A DNA stretch of 64,000 bases from Pseudomonadales bacterium. GTDB lineage: Bacteria; Pseudomonadota; Gammaproteobacteria; Pseudomonadales; Pseudohongiellaceae. A program made the translations under genes and the position numbers. The notes beneath the pieces are model-generated. The model searched no databases. It was not told the origin of the DNA and was given only the letters and a program-made list of their open reading frames with translations. The DNA lies in the NCBI GenBank assembly GCA_012103535.1, contig WLWQ01000003.1, positions 744,001 through 808,000 on the forward strand, in the 5' to 3' direction. Positions 52,223 through 61,299 of the stretch are shown here, piece after piece. How positions within the stretch are numbered: the first letter of the stretch is position 1; each line of letters begins with the position of its first letter.

Positions 52223-52420
52223 ATGCAAAGACAATGGCTATACACGGGGATCATTCTGCTCCTCTTCCTGGTGCTCGTGTTCGGAATACCGCTTTTCCCC
52301 GAATTTATGGCCATCGATGTCGCCGGACCGATGAACCTCGGCATGTTGATTTTTCTGCTGCTGCACGTGCTTACTCCCGTCCTCGCGTTTCGCTACTTAA
52401 AGCAGATCCAAGGAGAATAG
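52223..52420 (+). CDS. Small two-helix membrane protein, likely symporter subunit
   Basis: A 65-residue protein with two hydrophobic segments (about residues 6-26 and 35-57) separated by a short loop (FPEFMAIDVAGP). It is coded directly ahead of the sodium symporter with 3 bases between them. Small two-helix proteins often precede SSS symporters (as in DUF3311 or DUF485 pairs), and the layout matches, but I see no specific family motif. The only short gene in the operon. Confidence 0.65.
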   Translation: MQRQWLYTGIILLLFLVLVFGIPLFPEFMAIDVAGPMNLGMLIFLLLHVLTPVLAFRYLKQIQGE

Positions 52421-52423
52421 GGC

Positions 52424-53941
52424 ATGGGTATCTTTCTCTTCTTTGCAATAATCGTAAGCACAGTAGCTTTAACTTTTGTGGCACAAAAACGAACTTCCAG
52501 TGCATCTGATTTCTTTGTGGCGAGCGGAAAGATTGGTGGAGTTTCCAATGGCTTTGCTATTGCTGGCGATTTTATGTCTGCGGCTACTCTGCTCGGTATT
52601 ACTGCAATTATCTTTGGTGCCGGTTACGACTCTGTAATTTATTTAGGCGCACCACTTGGCGCATTCTCAATCATTATTTATTTAATGACAGACAAACTAA
52701 AAGCACTAGGTAGATATAGCTTTACAGACATTATCTGTAGTCGTCTTCAGGAAAAACCAATACGCATCCTGGCGGCAACCACTACTCTGAGCTTTTCCTT
52801 GATGTACTTAATGGTGCAGATCGTCGGCGCTGGTGCATTGATCGAAGTCTTGTTTGGCATTTCTTACCTATGGGCGGTCATTATCGTGACCACACTCATG
52901 GTTATCTATGTCGCCATTGGTGGCATGTTTGCCACCACCTGGGTACAGATAATAAAAGCAATTCTTTTACTAGCAGGCGTTACTGTTCTGGCTGTACTAA
53001 CTCTGGCCACATTCAATTTCAGTTTTTCAGAAATGTACTCCGCCGCTCATGGCAATCATGGTACCGATGGTCTACTAACAAGAGGAGGCGGTTTGGGTCT
53101 AAGCACATTATCTGCCGTTTCATTGGGAATAGGGCTTTGTCTTGGTTTAGCAGGATCTCCTCATTTACTGATGCGCTTCTTCACCGTGAAGGACAAAGCG
53201 GCGGCGCGAGTTTCTGCCGGTGTTGCACTCGGTTGTATCAGTTACGTTAACGTGCTGATCTTTTTTGTAATTGGTATTGGGGCGGTTGCCCTGGTTAAAG
53301 GCAATAGTACCTATTTAGATTCATCCGCGAGCGTGATCGGTGGTAATAACATGGTGTCGGTGCATTTGGCTGACGCAGTCGGCGGTGAAGTATTTATGGG
53401 TATTATCGCTGCTGTCGCATTCGCCACCATTCTTGCAGTAGTGGCGGGATTGATGCTGGCATCGGTGACCGCACTGACTCACGATCTCTACACGAATGTA
53501 GTTAAAACCGGGGAGATCGATCAGCACAGACAGATTCGATTGTCGAAGATCGCGGCGGTTGGTTTAGGCATCATTGTGGCCATCTTAGGCCTTGCGTTTG
53601 AGCGCCAGAATATTGCTTATCTTGTTAGTCTTACCTTAGCCATTGGCGCTTCCACCAATTTCCCATTACTAATTCTAAGTATGTATTGGCGCGGTCTCAC
53701 CACCAAAGGTGCGGTTGCCGGTGGCGTAATTGGTCTGGTTGCGGCTATCGTATTAATGGTGCTCGGACCAGCAGTTTGGGTCGATGTTTTCGGTAACGAA
53801 CAAGCAATTTTTCCTCAAGCCTATCCTGCGCTTTATTCGGTGTCGCTAGCATTCTTTACCATGTGGTTCGTTTCCATCATGGATAGTTCGGAACAGGGTG
53901 TTAAAGACAGGGATAACTTCCAGGTGATGGAAGCGCACTAA
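52424..53941 (+). CDS. Sodium:solute symporter (SSS family)
   Basis: A 505-residue protein with about thirteen membrane helices. FFVASGKIGGVSNGFAIAGDFMSAATLLG is the sodium-site helix 1-2 region, GRYSFTDIICSRLQEKPIR is typical of ActP-like SSS members, and AFATILAVVAGLMLASVTALTHDLY carries the sodium/substrate helix 8 Ser/Thr. Members carry acetate, pyruvate, phenylacetate and other monocarboxylates. Operon position suggests uptake of the aromatic acid. AAGGAG precedes the ATG. It is the last gene of the plus-strand arm. Confidence 0.88.
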   Translation: MGIFLFFAIIVSTVALTFVAQKRTSSASDFFVASGKIGGVSNGFAIAGDFMSAATLLGITAIIFGAGYDSVIYLGAPLGAFSIIIYLMTDKLKALGRYSFTDIICSRLQEKPIRILAATTTLSFSLMYLMVQIVGAGALIEVLFGISYLWAVIIVTTLMVIYVAIGGMFATTWVQIIKAILLLAGVTVLAVLTLATFNFSFSEMYSAAHGNHGTDGLLTRGGGLGLSTLSAVSLGIGLCLGLAGSPHLLMRFFTVKDKAAARVSAGVALGCISYVNVLIFFVIGIGAVALVKGNSTYLDSSASVIGGNNMVSVHLADAVGGEVFMGIIAAVAFATILAVVAGLMLASVTALTHDLYTNVVKTGEIDQHRQIRLSKIAAVGLGIIVAILGLAFERQNIAYLVSLTLAIGASTNFPLLILSMYWRGLTTKGAVAGGVIGLVAAIVLMVLGPAVWVDVFGNEQAIFPQAYPALYSVSLAFFTMWFVSIMDSSEQGVKDRDNFQVMEAH

Positions 53942-53945
53942 GGCT

Positions 53946-54950
53946 TCATTCCGCAGTAAAGATATCAAGGTCATTGGCAAGTACCACCTCGCCATCATAT
54001 AGCGCTTGTATTTCATCCAGCACAGTGGATTCTTCTGTACCGTAAAACAAGCCATGATAAAGCACTAACTTTTCTGGTTGAGCAATTGCTGCAACGCGGG
54101 CGAGTTCATCGGAGGTGGTGTGCACACTATTATGATAGGCCTGAAATCCAGCAGAGTTTTGTTCCAAGCCCTGGCGACTAATTACTTCATGAAATAGGAG
54201 ATCGACTCCTCGAGCTTTCTCCGCAATCACTTCACTGTAAGCAGTATCACCGCTAATAACTAATGACAGATCGTTTGTTGTAACTTTAAAGCCAAAGGCT
54301 GGATTTATGTCGCCGTGGTTAACGAGAAACGCCTCGATGACTAAATCATCTTTCCGTAACAAAATACCTGGAGCAATGGTTTGGTGATCCATTCGAAAAC
54401 CATTGGGATTGGCCACTGGCTGGATTCCATTGATGCGAAAATTTGCGTCAGTCGCAATGATCTCATCTAAGCCGTTCGCAATACGCGCGATTCCAGTTGG
54501 CCCCCAAGCTCGAACGCCAGCCTGTCGGCGCCACCATAGAGTATGGGCAAGTTCCGATAGATCCATGGTGTGATCACTGTGAAGATGGGAAAGAAACACA
54601 CAGCAGATTTGCGATGGATACAGAGAAGGAATGTCATATTTGTAACGGGCGATAGTTGCCTGTCGAATCGCACCTGCGCCTACATCGAATAAATAACTTT
54701 CTCCCCTATGTACTACTGCAATACTGGAGCCTGCTCTAAATGCATCGGGAATCGGTGTACCAGTACCAAGTACAACCACCTGGGTTGGCTGTGCAAGTTC
54801 TGCGCTGGAGGGTTCATCCCGAGTCTCTACTCGAGCACTGGGTAGCACCAGCTTATGGTCTGCTTGCGTAACTACTCGAACACGACAACCAATTAGTAGA
54901 GTCGCAACAAGTAGGGTTAACAAAATTCTAGTTATATAAAGCTTTATCAT
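53946..54950 (-). CDS. Metallo-beta-lactamase-fold lipoprotein
   Basis: A 334-residue protein. A lipobox (LIGC) gives Cys22. The MBL core has VVLGTGTPIPDAFRAG, SHLHSDHTMDLSELAHT (HxHxDH zinc site), VNHGDINPAFGFKV, SGDTAYSEV and LVLYHGLFYG with the later His. The arrangement resembles RNase Z and arylsulfatase AtsA types. As a lipoprotein it acts in the periplasm or outer membrane, so RNA is not its target; sulfate or phosphate esters are more likely. It converges on the symporter gene with 4 bases between stops. Confidence 0.85.
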   Translation of the reverse strand: MIKLYITRILLTLLVATLLIGCRVRVVTQADHKLVLPSARVETRDEPSSAELAQPTQVVVLGTGTPIPDAFRAGSSIAVVHRGESYLFDVGAGAIRQATIARYKYDIPSLYPSQICCVFLSHLHSDHTMDLSELAHTLWWRRQAGVRAWGPTGIARIANGLDEIIATDANFRINGIQPVANPNGFRMDHQTIAPGILLRKDDLVIEAFLVNHGDINPAFGFKVTTNDLSLVISGDTAYSEVIAEKARGVDLLFHEVISRQGLEQNSAGFQAYHNSVHTTSDELARVAAIAQPEKLVLYHGLFYGTEESTVLDEIQALYDGEVVLANDLDIFTAE

Positions 54951-55011
54951 CTTATGTATGCAATTTGCTCAGGAAGCAGCACAGAATAACGTGGTAAAAA
55001 TTAAATGCAAA

Positions 55012-55040
55012 AAAAAGAGGATGCGTTGCATCCTCTTTTT
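55012..55040. terminator. Bidirectional intrinsic terminator
   Basis: AAAAAGAGGATGC (55012-55024) and GCATCCTCTTTTT (55028-55040) are exact reverse complements around GTT. Each strand ends in a T-run. It lies between the redoxin stop and the start of the MBL lipoprotein gene on the minus strand, so it should end the redoxin transcript. Confidence 0.85.
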
Positions 55041-55070
55041 GGTTTGAATTTGTCTTTAAGTTAGAAAGAA

Positions 55071-55661
55071 TCAGAAAATGGCAACCAGACAACCTTTGGA
55101 GTCAGGCACATCATCCATGTCAACCGTGCCACCGGCGAGAATCGTATCCAGCGCATCTTTCAAGTACCACTCACTGGCATTATTACGCTGAGTTTCATAG
55201 CCAAGCTGGTCGTTAATTGGTCCGCGGAATAATACTTCCTGAGTTTTCGGATTCACTACGAATACTTCTGCCGTTCTTTCCACTCCCAAGGCTTTAGCTA
55301 GCTGTTGGCCATCGTCTTTCATGATAGGAAAATCAATTCCAAATTCGTCCGCTTCTTTCGCGATACGGGGAAGATTGTCCTGGATGTTGGAATTGAACAT
55401 GGTAAATGCAATGTTCTTGCTGCTGTATTCGTCACGCACTTCTCTGTAATTCGGTAAGGCAATACGAGCGATGGGGCATCCCACACCTTGTACATAGAAC
55501 ACCGCAAGATCGTAATCCTGATAAGTGTCAAGGGAATGTACTTCGCCTAGATGGTCGGTGAGTTCGAACTCAGGCATAGCTCGCAGCCAATCATCAGCGA
55601 CTGCTGCAATTGTTGAAATAGCTAAGGCGCTAGCAATAAATAATTTGCTCAGCAATTTCAT
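55071..55661 (-). CDS. Secreted redoxin (AhpC/TSA-like) protein
   Basis: A 196-residue protein with a signal peptide (cleavage near AVA, residue 22). The thioredoxin-fold domain follows: DLAVFYVQGVGCPIARIALP with Cys62 as the probable active residue, NIAFTMFNSNIQDNLPRIAKEADEFGIDFPIMKDDGQQLAKALGVERTAEVFVVNP, then RGPINDQLGYETQ. The same domain, without this Cys, forms the front of the fusion protein at 33.8 kb. Some relatives accompany copper proteins or PQQ enzymes. A thiol-oxidant role is inferred. A good terminator follows. Confidence 0.82.
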   Translation of the reverse strand: MKLLSKLFIASALAISTIAAVADDWLRAMPEFELTDHLGEVHSLDTYQDYDLAVFYVQGVGCPIARIALPNYREVRDEYSSKNIAFTMFNSNIQDNLPRIAKEADEFGIDFPIMKDDGQQLAKALGVERTAEVFVVNPKTQEVLFRGPINDQLGYETQRNNASEWYLKDALDTILAGGTVDMDDVPDSKGCLVAIF

Positions 55662-56157
55662 GTTACGGCTCCTTTAAAACCTTGTTTACGACTTTACAGT
55701 CCTGACTAGTTAGTCTGCCTTATCGGCAAAATCTGGACTCAACTACGAGGCCAAGTTTAACGGATATCAGTGTATCCACTCAAAGTATGTCTATCCTGAT
55801 TAAGATCAAGCGCCGAATCAATGCGACAAATCAGCGCAGAGTCATAATCCGACCCTATTAATAGTAGCAAGTAAGCCACTCGAGCCCACTATATTAGAGC
55901 GCCACTGTCACAGAAAATTGCACTAGAATCTCGGATTAATTAGTGACTGATTTCTTCAATCTCGAATTAAGAAAAAGCCAATAATTACAGTGAGTTAGCG
56001 AGAATGAAAAAAACGAAGGAACTAGTAACTGAAAAGCGAGCAGCAGGATTTAGGTATTCTTTGTAAATCCTGGAAATATTGAGGCAATGGGGCAACAAGA
56101 GTAAGCTGAATCCTGATCAGCTAGTGCTGAATTTCCAACCAAGCTCGGAGAACACCT
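55662..56157. other. 496-bp intergenic region upstream of two divergent secreted-protein genes
   Basis: No coding frame of note. It is the divergent control region of the redoxin (minus) and the gene at 56158 (plus). The only pattern I recognise is an FNR-like site at 55796-55809. A ribosome site (GGAG) precedes the ATG at 56158. Confidence 0.4.
55796..55809. promoter_or_regulatory. FNR/ANR-like half-symmetric site
   Basis: CTGAT-TAAG-ATCAA differs from the FNR consensus TTGAT-N4-ATCAA at one base. It lies 135 bases before the redoxin start. Single 14-bp matches occur by chance in A/T-rich intergenic DNA, so this is a weak call. Confidence 0.3.
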
Positions 56158-57147
56158 ATGAAAAAAGCCACTACTCTCCTGGCATTACTTCTAGTGACGA
56201 CTACCGCGATAGCCCAGGATTGGGATATGCCGCGCACTCCAGATGGCCAGCCCAACATGCAGGGTATCTGGACTAATGCATCGCAAACTCCCCTGGTGCG
56301 TCCAGAAAGATTTGGTACAAAGGGATTCTTGACTGAACAGGAAGCTCAGGAGCAGATGCAGGCCTGGCGCGATCGCTACGATCAACAAGGCCAAGCGATA
56401 GAAGGTGACAGAGCAGCACCTACCGATGGCAATGCAAATGCCGGATATAACAGTTTTTGGTGGGATCCAAGAACCCAGGCGATCGAAATCGACGGCGAAT
56501 TTCGTACCTCAATAATTGTCGATCCTGCAGACGGTCAAATACCCTATATCGGCGGTGAAAACCCAAGAAACGATTTACGTTCTCAATGGCGGGACCGTCC
56601 TGGAGTGGAGAACTATGATGGTCACGAACTACGACCGCTGGCAGAGCGCTGCTTGCTTACATTTGGTTCCGGTTCCGGCCCACCGATGCTGCCTATTCTC
56701 TACAACAATAACTATCAGATAGTGCAGACTGCCGATTACGTAATGATTTTGGTCGAGATGGTGCATGACGTTCGTATCATTCCTCTGGATCAAGATCACC
56801 ATCAGGATGATCTTGAGAAATGGATGGGTGACTCTGTGGGTTATTGGGATGGTGATACCTTAGTTGTCCAGACGAAAAACTTTCATCCTCAACAATCGTT
56901 TCGCGGTTCATCCGATCAAATGGTAATTACCGAGCGCTTCGATCTTCTTAGTAAAGACAAGATAAAGTACGCCTTTACTATCGAAGATCCTCTTACCTAT
57001 ACGCAAGCGTGGACAGGTGAAGTCGCGATGGGTCGCAAACCGGAAGAAGAAGTAATGTATGAATACGCCTGCCATGAAGGCAACTATGCTTTTCCTGGCA
57101 TAATGGGTGGGGCGCGAAGATTGGAGATGGAAGCCGCCTCCAACTAG
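56158..57147 (+). CDS. Secreted protein of unknown function
   Basis: A 329-residue protein with a signal peptide (cleavage at TAIAQ, residue 19). It opens with DWDMPRTPDGQPNMQGIWTNAS, a sequence seen at the start of many secreted hypothetical proteins of PQQ-rich or acidobacterial-type genomes. Later the blocks GDSVGYWDGDTLVVQTKNF and TERFDLLSKDKIKYAFTIEDPLTYTQAWTG suggest a beta-rich fold. A pair of Cys (C178-type LAERCLLTF and YEYACHEGNY) may be bridged. No catalytic motif recognised. A strong terminator follows. Confidence 0.75.
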   Translation: MKKATTLLALLLVTTTAIAQDWDMPRTPDGQPNMQGIWTNASQTPLVRPERFGTKGFLTEQEAQEQMQAWRDRYDQQGQAIEGDRAAPTDGNANAGYNSFWWDPRTQAIEIDGEFRTSIIVDPADGQIPYIGGENPRNDLRSQWRDRPGVENYDGHELRPLAERCLLTFGSGSGPPMLPILYNNNYQIVQTADYVMILVEMVHDVRIIPLDQDHHQDDLEKWMGDSVGYWDGDTLVVQTKNFHPQQSFRGSSDQMVITERFDLLSKDKIKYAFTIEDPLTYTQAWTGEVAMGRKPEEEVMYEYACHEGNYAFPGIMGGARRLEMEAASN

Positions 57148-57170
57148 AATCTTTAGTCAGACAATTTCTC

Positions 57171-57202
57171 AGAAAACCAGCCGCTGTGCTGGTTTTCTTT
57201 TA
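57171..57202 (+). terminator. Terminator after the secreted unknown gene
   Basis: AGAAAACCAGC (57171-57181) and GCTGGTTTTCT (57188-57198) are exact reverse complements around CGCTGT, followed by TTTT. It lies 24 bases after the stop. Confidence 0.85.
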
Positions 57203-57310
57203 TCTAACCAATACATCTAAATGTCCAAAGCGTTAAACCCATAATCGTAAAGTGTTGTCTAATTGGATATAGTGCTTTTTCACTAATCTTTGAGTAAAAC
57301 GGACTGTCTC

Positions 57311-59809
57311 ATGCCTTCCCCTGCGGCCAAAATCTACAGCGATATTGTTTTTGGCAAACCAATCCTGGTTATCTCCATGCTGCTTTTATTAGTGGCTTTT
57401 TTTGCATGGCATGCACAAAACTTCCGCTTGGATGCATCCGCCGATTCTTTACTTCTGGAAAACGATCCAGACCTGGAGTACTCCCGAGAAATTAGTAATC
57501 GATACGGATTGGGAGATTCCGTGATCGTTGCCTATACACCGGACGCAGAATTGTTCGACCCCGCTACTCTGCAACAAATAGCAGAACTAAGAGAAGATTT
57601 GCTGCAGATCGATCGAGTTTCCAGTGTTGATTCAATTCTTAACGTTCCAGTTTTTGGTGATACGCCACTGACGGGAATATCAGAAGACTATCTAACTATC
57701 ATGGATGAAGAACAGGATCTGGAACTTGCTCGCCAGGAAATCATGGCAAGTCCGGTTTTCTCGAACGCCTTGTTAAGTCCTGAAGGAGATACGGCAGGAC
57801 TATTAGTTGGTTTCGAAATCGATGAAACTTCCCGCGGATTGATACTGCGCCGCACAGAGCTAAGAAACCTGGAACAAAGTGGAGAAATAACTCCAGAGCA
57901 AATCCTGGAATTAGCCGAAGTAGAAACAGAATACGCCGTGTACAGTGTAGTTGCGGCAGATCGGCAATCTGAAATGATTAGCAATATTAGAGCTGTGCTG
58001 GATAACCATCGAAATGGCGCACAAATTTATCTCGGTGGCGCACCGATGATTGCCGACGATCTCGTCACCTTTGTGCGGGCTGATTTACAAAGCTTCAGCA
58101 TCGCGGTTGTTCTCCTGATTATTTTTGCGCTTGGGCTTATCTTTCGAAAGCTGAGATGGGTAGCTATGCCGCTAGCCTGCTGTGCAGTAGCAGGCACTAT
58201 TATGGTGGGAGTGCTTGGATTGATGGATTGGCGGGTTACCGTTGTGTCATCCAATTTTATTTCCTTACTCCTGATAATTACTATTTCACTGACGGTTCAC
58301 CTAATGGTGCGTTATCGAGAATTGCGCGCCACGCGTCACTACAGCAATCATGACAAGTTACTGCGCCACGCAGTGAGAAGTATGTTCAGACCGTGTTTAT
58401 ACACGGCACTGACGACTGCCGTCGCGTTTGGTTCGCTTATTGTTAGCGGCATTCTTCCAATAATTACCTTTGGCTGGATGATGATGATGGGCGTTGCTAC
58501 CGCTCTAATTGTCGCATTCACTTTGTTTCCAGCCGTGATGAGTATGCTTAAGGCTGATACTACTCAACTCTCATCGGATCTTAAGCTCAATCTGACCGGA
58601 GCACTGGCAAACTTTACCGATCGACTAAAAGGGAAAGTGTTAATCATCTATGGCTTGATTCTAATTGTAAGCGTGCTTGGGCTAACCCAACTTCGAGTAG
58701 AGAATAGTTTTATCGATTATTTTCGCGAGAACACTGAAATCTACCAGGGCATGGTGCTTTTTGATGAAAAATTAGGAGGTACACTTTCGTTTGATGTCGT
58801 GGTCAATCTGCCAGAAGCCGAAGAATCTTTTGATGATGGATTTGACGATGGCTTCGGAGATCTCGACGACGGTTTCGGTGACTTCGATGATGGTTTTGGC
58901 GAAAGTTCCGATGAGGATGCCTATTGGTTCACCGCGCCGAAGATGGATCAAGTTAAGGCAATCCATGAATATCTCGATGCAGATCATCAAACTGGCAAGG
59001 TACTTTCCTTTGGCGCAATAATTCAGCTCGCTGAAAATCTCAATGCTAATGAACCCATAGATGGATTGCTATGGGCAATACTCTATAGTCGCATTCCGGA
59101 GACACTTAAAGATACAGTTCTTAATCCATTTGTTTCGATTGACAATAATCAACTACGTTTCAACGTACGTGTTATTGAGTCAATGGAAAATCTAAACAGA
59201 AACGAGCTGTTGCAGAGAATCGAGACAGGAGTTGAGGAGCAATTCGGCTTCGAAGATGAACAGGTGGAGCTTACTGGCATCCTGGTGATGTACAACAATG
59301 TTTTGCAGAGCTTATTTCAATCGCAAATATTGACCTTGGGTGTGGTAATGGTCGCCATCATGTTGATGTTTCTAACGCTATTTCGCTCTTTATATATCGC
59401 ATTGATTTGTATCATCCCAAATGCAATTGCGGCCGCATTGGTTTTAGGAATTATGGGATGGCTCGATATTCCTTTAGATATTATGACCATCACCATCGCC
59501 GCGATATCGGTTGGCATAGGAGTAGATAACACGATCCATTACATGCATCGATTTCGGCGCGAATTTCCGCGTATCGGGAATTATCGAGAGACCATGTTTT
59601 TCTGTCACAACAGCATTGGCAGGGCGATGTATTTTACTTCAATGACTATTGTGGCTGGTTTTTCCATCCTGGCTTTATCAAATTTTATTCCGACTATTGT
59701 ATTTGGCTTGCTCACGAGTTTCGCCATGTTGGTTGCCCTTACCGGGTCGCTGACATTACTACCCCAGCTGTTAATTACCTTTAAGCCGCTAGGGCCGGAA
59801 ACCCACTAG
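57311..59809 (+). CDS. RND superfamily (MMPL/HAE3-type) exporter with acidic insert
   Basis: About 832 residues from the ATG at 57311; a TTG seven codons earlier is possible. Twelve membrane helices in two halves: ISLLLIITISLTVHLMVRYRE and ITIAAISVGIGVDNTIHYMHRFRR are the helix-4-type signatures in each half. In the second periplasmic loop, about residues 505-535, is an acidic Asp-Asp-Gly-Phe repeat (FDDGFDDGFGDLDDGF then GDFDDGF) absent from the other exporter in this window. Function of the family is lipid or hydrophobic-compound transport. No outer-membrane partner is adjacent. Confidence 0.85.
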   Translation: MPSPAAKIYSDIVFGKPILVISMLLLLVAFFAWHAQNFRLDASADSLLLENDPDLEYSREISNRYGLGDSVIVAYTPDAELFDPATLQQIAELREDLLQIDRVSSVDSILNVPVFGDTPLTGISEDYLTIMDEEQDLELARQEIMASPVFSNALLSPEGDTAGLLVGFEIDETSRGLILRRTELRNLEQSGEITPEQILELAEVETEYAVYSVVAADRQSEMISNIRAVLDNHRNGAQIYLGGAPMIADDLVTFVRADLQSFSIAVVLLIIFALGLIFRKLRWVAMPLACCAVAGTIMVGVLGLMDWRVTVVSSNFISLLLIITISLTVHLMVRYRELRATRHYSNHDKLLRHAVRSMFRPCLYTALTTAVAFGSLIVSGILPIITFGWMMMMGVATALIVAFTLFPAVMSMLKADTTQLSSDLKLNLTGALANFTDRLKGKVLIIYGLILIVSVLGLTQLRVENSFIDYFRENTEIYQGMVLFDEKLGGTLSFDVVVNLPEAEESFDDGFDDGFGDLDDGFGDFDDGFGESSDEDAYWFTAPKMDQVKAIHEYLDADHQTGKVLSFGAIIQLAENLNANEPIDGLLWAILYSRIPETLKDTVLNPFVSIDNNQLRFNVRVIESMENLNRNELLQRIETGVEEQFGFEDEQVELTGILVMYNNVLQSLFQSQILTLGVVMVAIMLMFLTLFRSLYIALICIIPNAIAAALVLGIMGWLDIPLDIMTITIAAISVGIGVDNTIHYMHRFRREFPRIGNYRETMFFCHNSIGRAMYFTSMTIVAGFSILALSNFIPTIVFGLLTSFAMLVALTGSLTLLPQLLITFKPLGPETH

Positions 59810-59897
59810 CAGCAACTTGCTTACACTTAGACTTGTTCAGAGGCTCCCTAGTGTTTTATGCTGCGTTCGCGCCCGTTAAATCTTTAAGAGCCTTTCT

Positions 59898-60287
59898 ATG
59901 AAGTCTATGAAGTTTTCGAAATTGTTCATCCTAATTATTGCGTCTGGACTACTCGCCGCTTGCGGGGGCGAGTCCGATGCACCGGCTGAGCCTACAGTTG
60001 TGGAAGGTTTTATGGCTGATCCTGAAGCGGTAGCTCGAGGCCAGGCCTTGTTTGTCGGCACCTGTGCTGGTTATTGTCACAGCCGCCAACCGGGGGATTC
60101 CGATGCCTTGTTTCTTTTCGACTGTGAATGGAAAAATGGGGGAAGCGACCAGGAAATCTTCGATACTGTGACCATTGGAGTTCCGAATACTCGAATGGTT
60201 GGATTCGGTTCCAATTTTCCCGAAGGCGACGATGACTTATGGAAAATCATTGCCTTTATTCGCACCAATCAACCAGCCTGTTCATAG
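59898..60287 (+). CDS. Small cytochrome c lipoprotein with CxxxCH haem motif
   Basis: A 129-residue protein. A lipobox (LAAC) puts the lipid on Cys22. The haem site reads C56-A-G-Y-C60-H61, with three residues between the Cys instead of two. The remaining part (DALFLFDCEWKNGGSDQEIFDTVTIGVPNTRMVGFG) contains a conserved Met as likely axial ligand and a further Cys (C75). Cytochromes of this type often accept electrons from PQQ enzymes; two such enzymes are encoded at 20-25 kb. Confidence 0.8.
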   Translation: MKSMKFSKLFILIIASGLLAACGGESDAPAEPTVVEGFMADPEAVARGQALFVGTCAGYCHSRQPGDSDALFLFDCEWKNGGSDQEIFDTVTIGVPNTRMVGFGSNFPEGDDDLWKIIAFIRTNQPACS

Positions 60288-60313
60288 CAGTTAATTCAAT
60301 TAGTAGGAAAACC

Positions 60314-60907
60314 ATGTCAACAAAATCAGCACAGCAAGAAAACAAGGAAGAAAAGGGATCAGGCCGTTCAGGATTTATTGATGAAAAACTCTTTAAATCT
60401 CGATCACTCACTTTATTCGGTGAAATTAACGACAAGATTGCACGCTCAGTCACCGAGAGATTGCTGGCCCTTGCCGCAGAAGGTGAAGATTCAATCAATT
60501 TATACATCAGTTCTCCTGGGGGCCATGTTGAATCCGGCGATGTTGTTTATGACATGATCAAGTTCATCAAACCTACGGTAAAGGTAATTGGCACGGGTTG
60601 GGTTGCAAGCGCAGCAACTACGATTTATTTAGCCGCAGAGAAGGAAAATCGATTCGCTTTGCCGAATACCAGATTTCTGATTCACCAACCACTGGGCGGT
60701 TCTCGCGGTGATGCAACTGACATCGCCATACAAGCAGAACAAATTGTTAAAACCAAGGCCCGCATAAATCAGCTGATTGCGGATGAGACTGGACAAGATC
60801 TTGAGAGAGTTGCAAAAGACACCGACCGCGATTACTGGATGAGTACTGATGAAGCCATTGACTATGGCATCGTCAACAAGGTCGTTAAATCGATATCTGA
60901 AGTCTAA
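60314..60907 (+). CDS. ClpP-like protease subunit
   Basis: 197 residues from the ATG at 60314 (AGGA upstream); a longer frame is a read-back into the cytochrome gene. The ClpP fold is complete: SINLYISSPGGHVESGDVVYDMI, VKVIGTGWVASAATTIYLAA with Ser99, RFLIHQPLGGSRGDATD with His124, and DRDYWMSTDEAIDYGIVNKV with Asp173. It lacks an unfoldase neighbour (ClpX/A), so it is likely a second ClpP paralogue. The first 25 residues are polar and charged. It converges on the next gene with a four-base overlap. Confidence 0.85.
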   Translation: MSTKSAQQENKEEKGSGRSGFIDEKLFKSRSLTLFGEINDKIARSVTERLLALAAEGEDSINLYISSPGGHVESGDVVYDMIKFIKPTVKVIGTGWVASAATTIYLAAEKENRFALPNTRFLIHQPLGGSRGDATDIAIQAEQIVKTKARINQLIADETGQDLERVAKDTDRDYWMSTDEAIDYGIVNKVVKSISEV

Positions 60908-61299
60908 TTAGCTGGGATTTTCTTAAAGACCGCTTGGCGGTCTTTTGCCAAGGCACACACCACCATAAAGTCTGGAACACAGCTTGCTGCAAATGCAATT
61001 GCAGTTTCGTTGTCCACTAACTCTGCCTGAATTATTCCGGTAGCTCCTGCATATTCTACTTCGACTCGTGCAATGTTGCCGTCGATGTTTCCATCTTTGC
61101 TGGTCCAAATAAATCCCATGGATTCAATCTGATGGATTCTAATAATCCCGTTTTCGACTTCAACTCGAATTTCAAACAAGGTGCCGTCACCAATCCAATG
61201 GCCATTCCAAACCGCAACATCGACTTCCTGAGCTGTGCTGTTATGGGTTAGCAGCAGACAGCCAGCAAATAGGCAAATGCATAATCTAGTTAAACGCAA
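60904..61299 (-). CDS. Small secreted protein of unknown function
   Basis: About 131 residues if started at the TTG at 61297-61299, which has GGAG at good distance; the frame extends 4 codons further. Signal peptide to near TAQ. Rest is a small beta-rich domain (WNGHWIGDGTLFEIRVEV, IARVEVEYAGATGIIQAELV) with two Cys (AASCVPDFMVVCALA). No family recognised. It overlaps the NnrU stop upstream by 14 bases, suggesting coupling. Confidence 0.6.
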   Translation of the reverse strand: MRLTRLCICLFAGCLLLTHNSTAQEVDVAVWNGHWIGDGTLFEIRVEVENGIIRIHQIESMGFIWTSKDGNIDGNIARVEVEYAGATGIIQAELVDNETAIAFAASCVPDFMVVCALAKDRQAVFKKIPAN

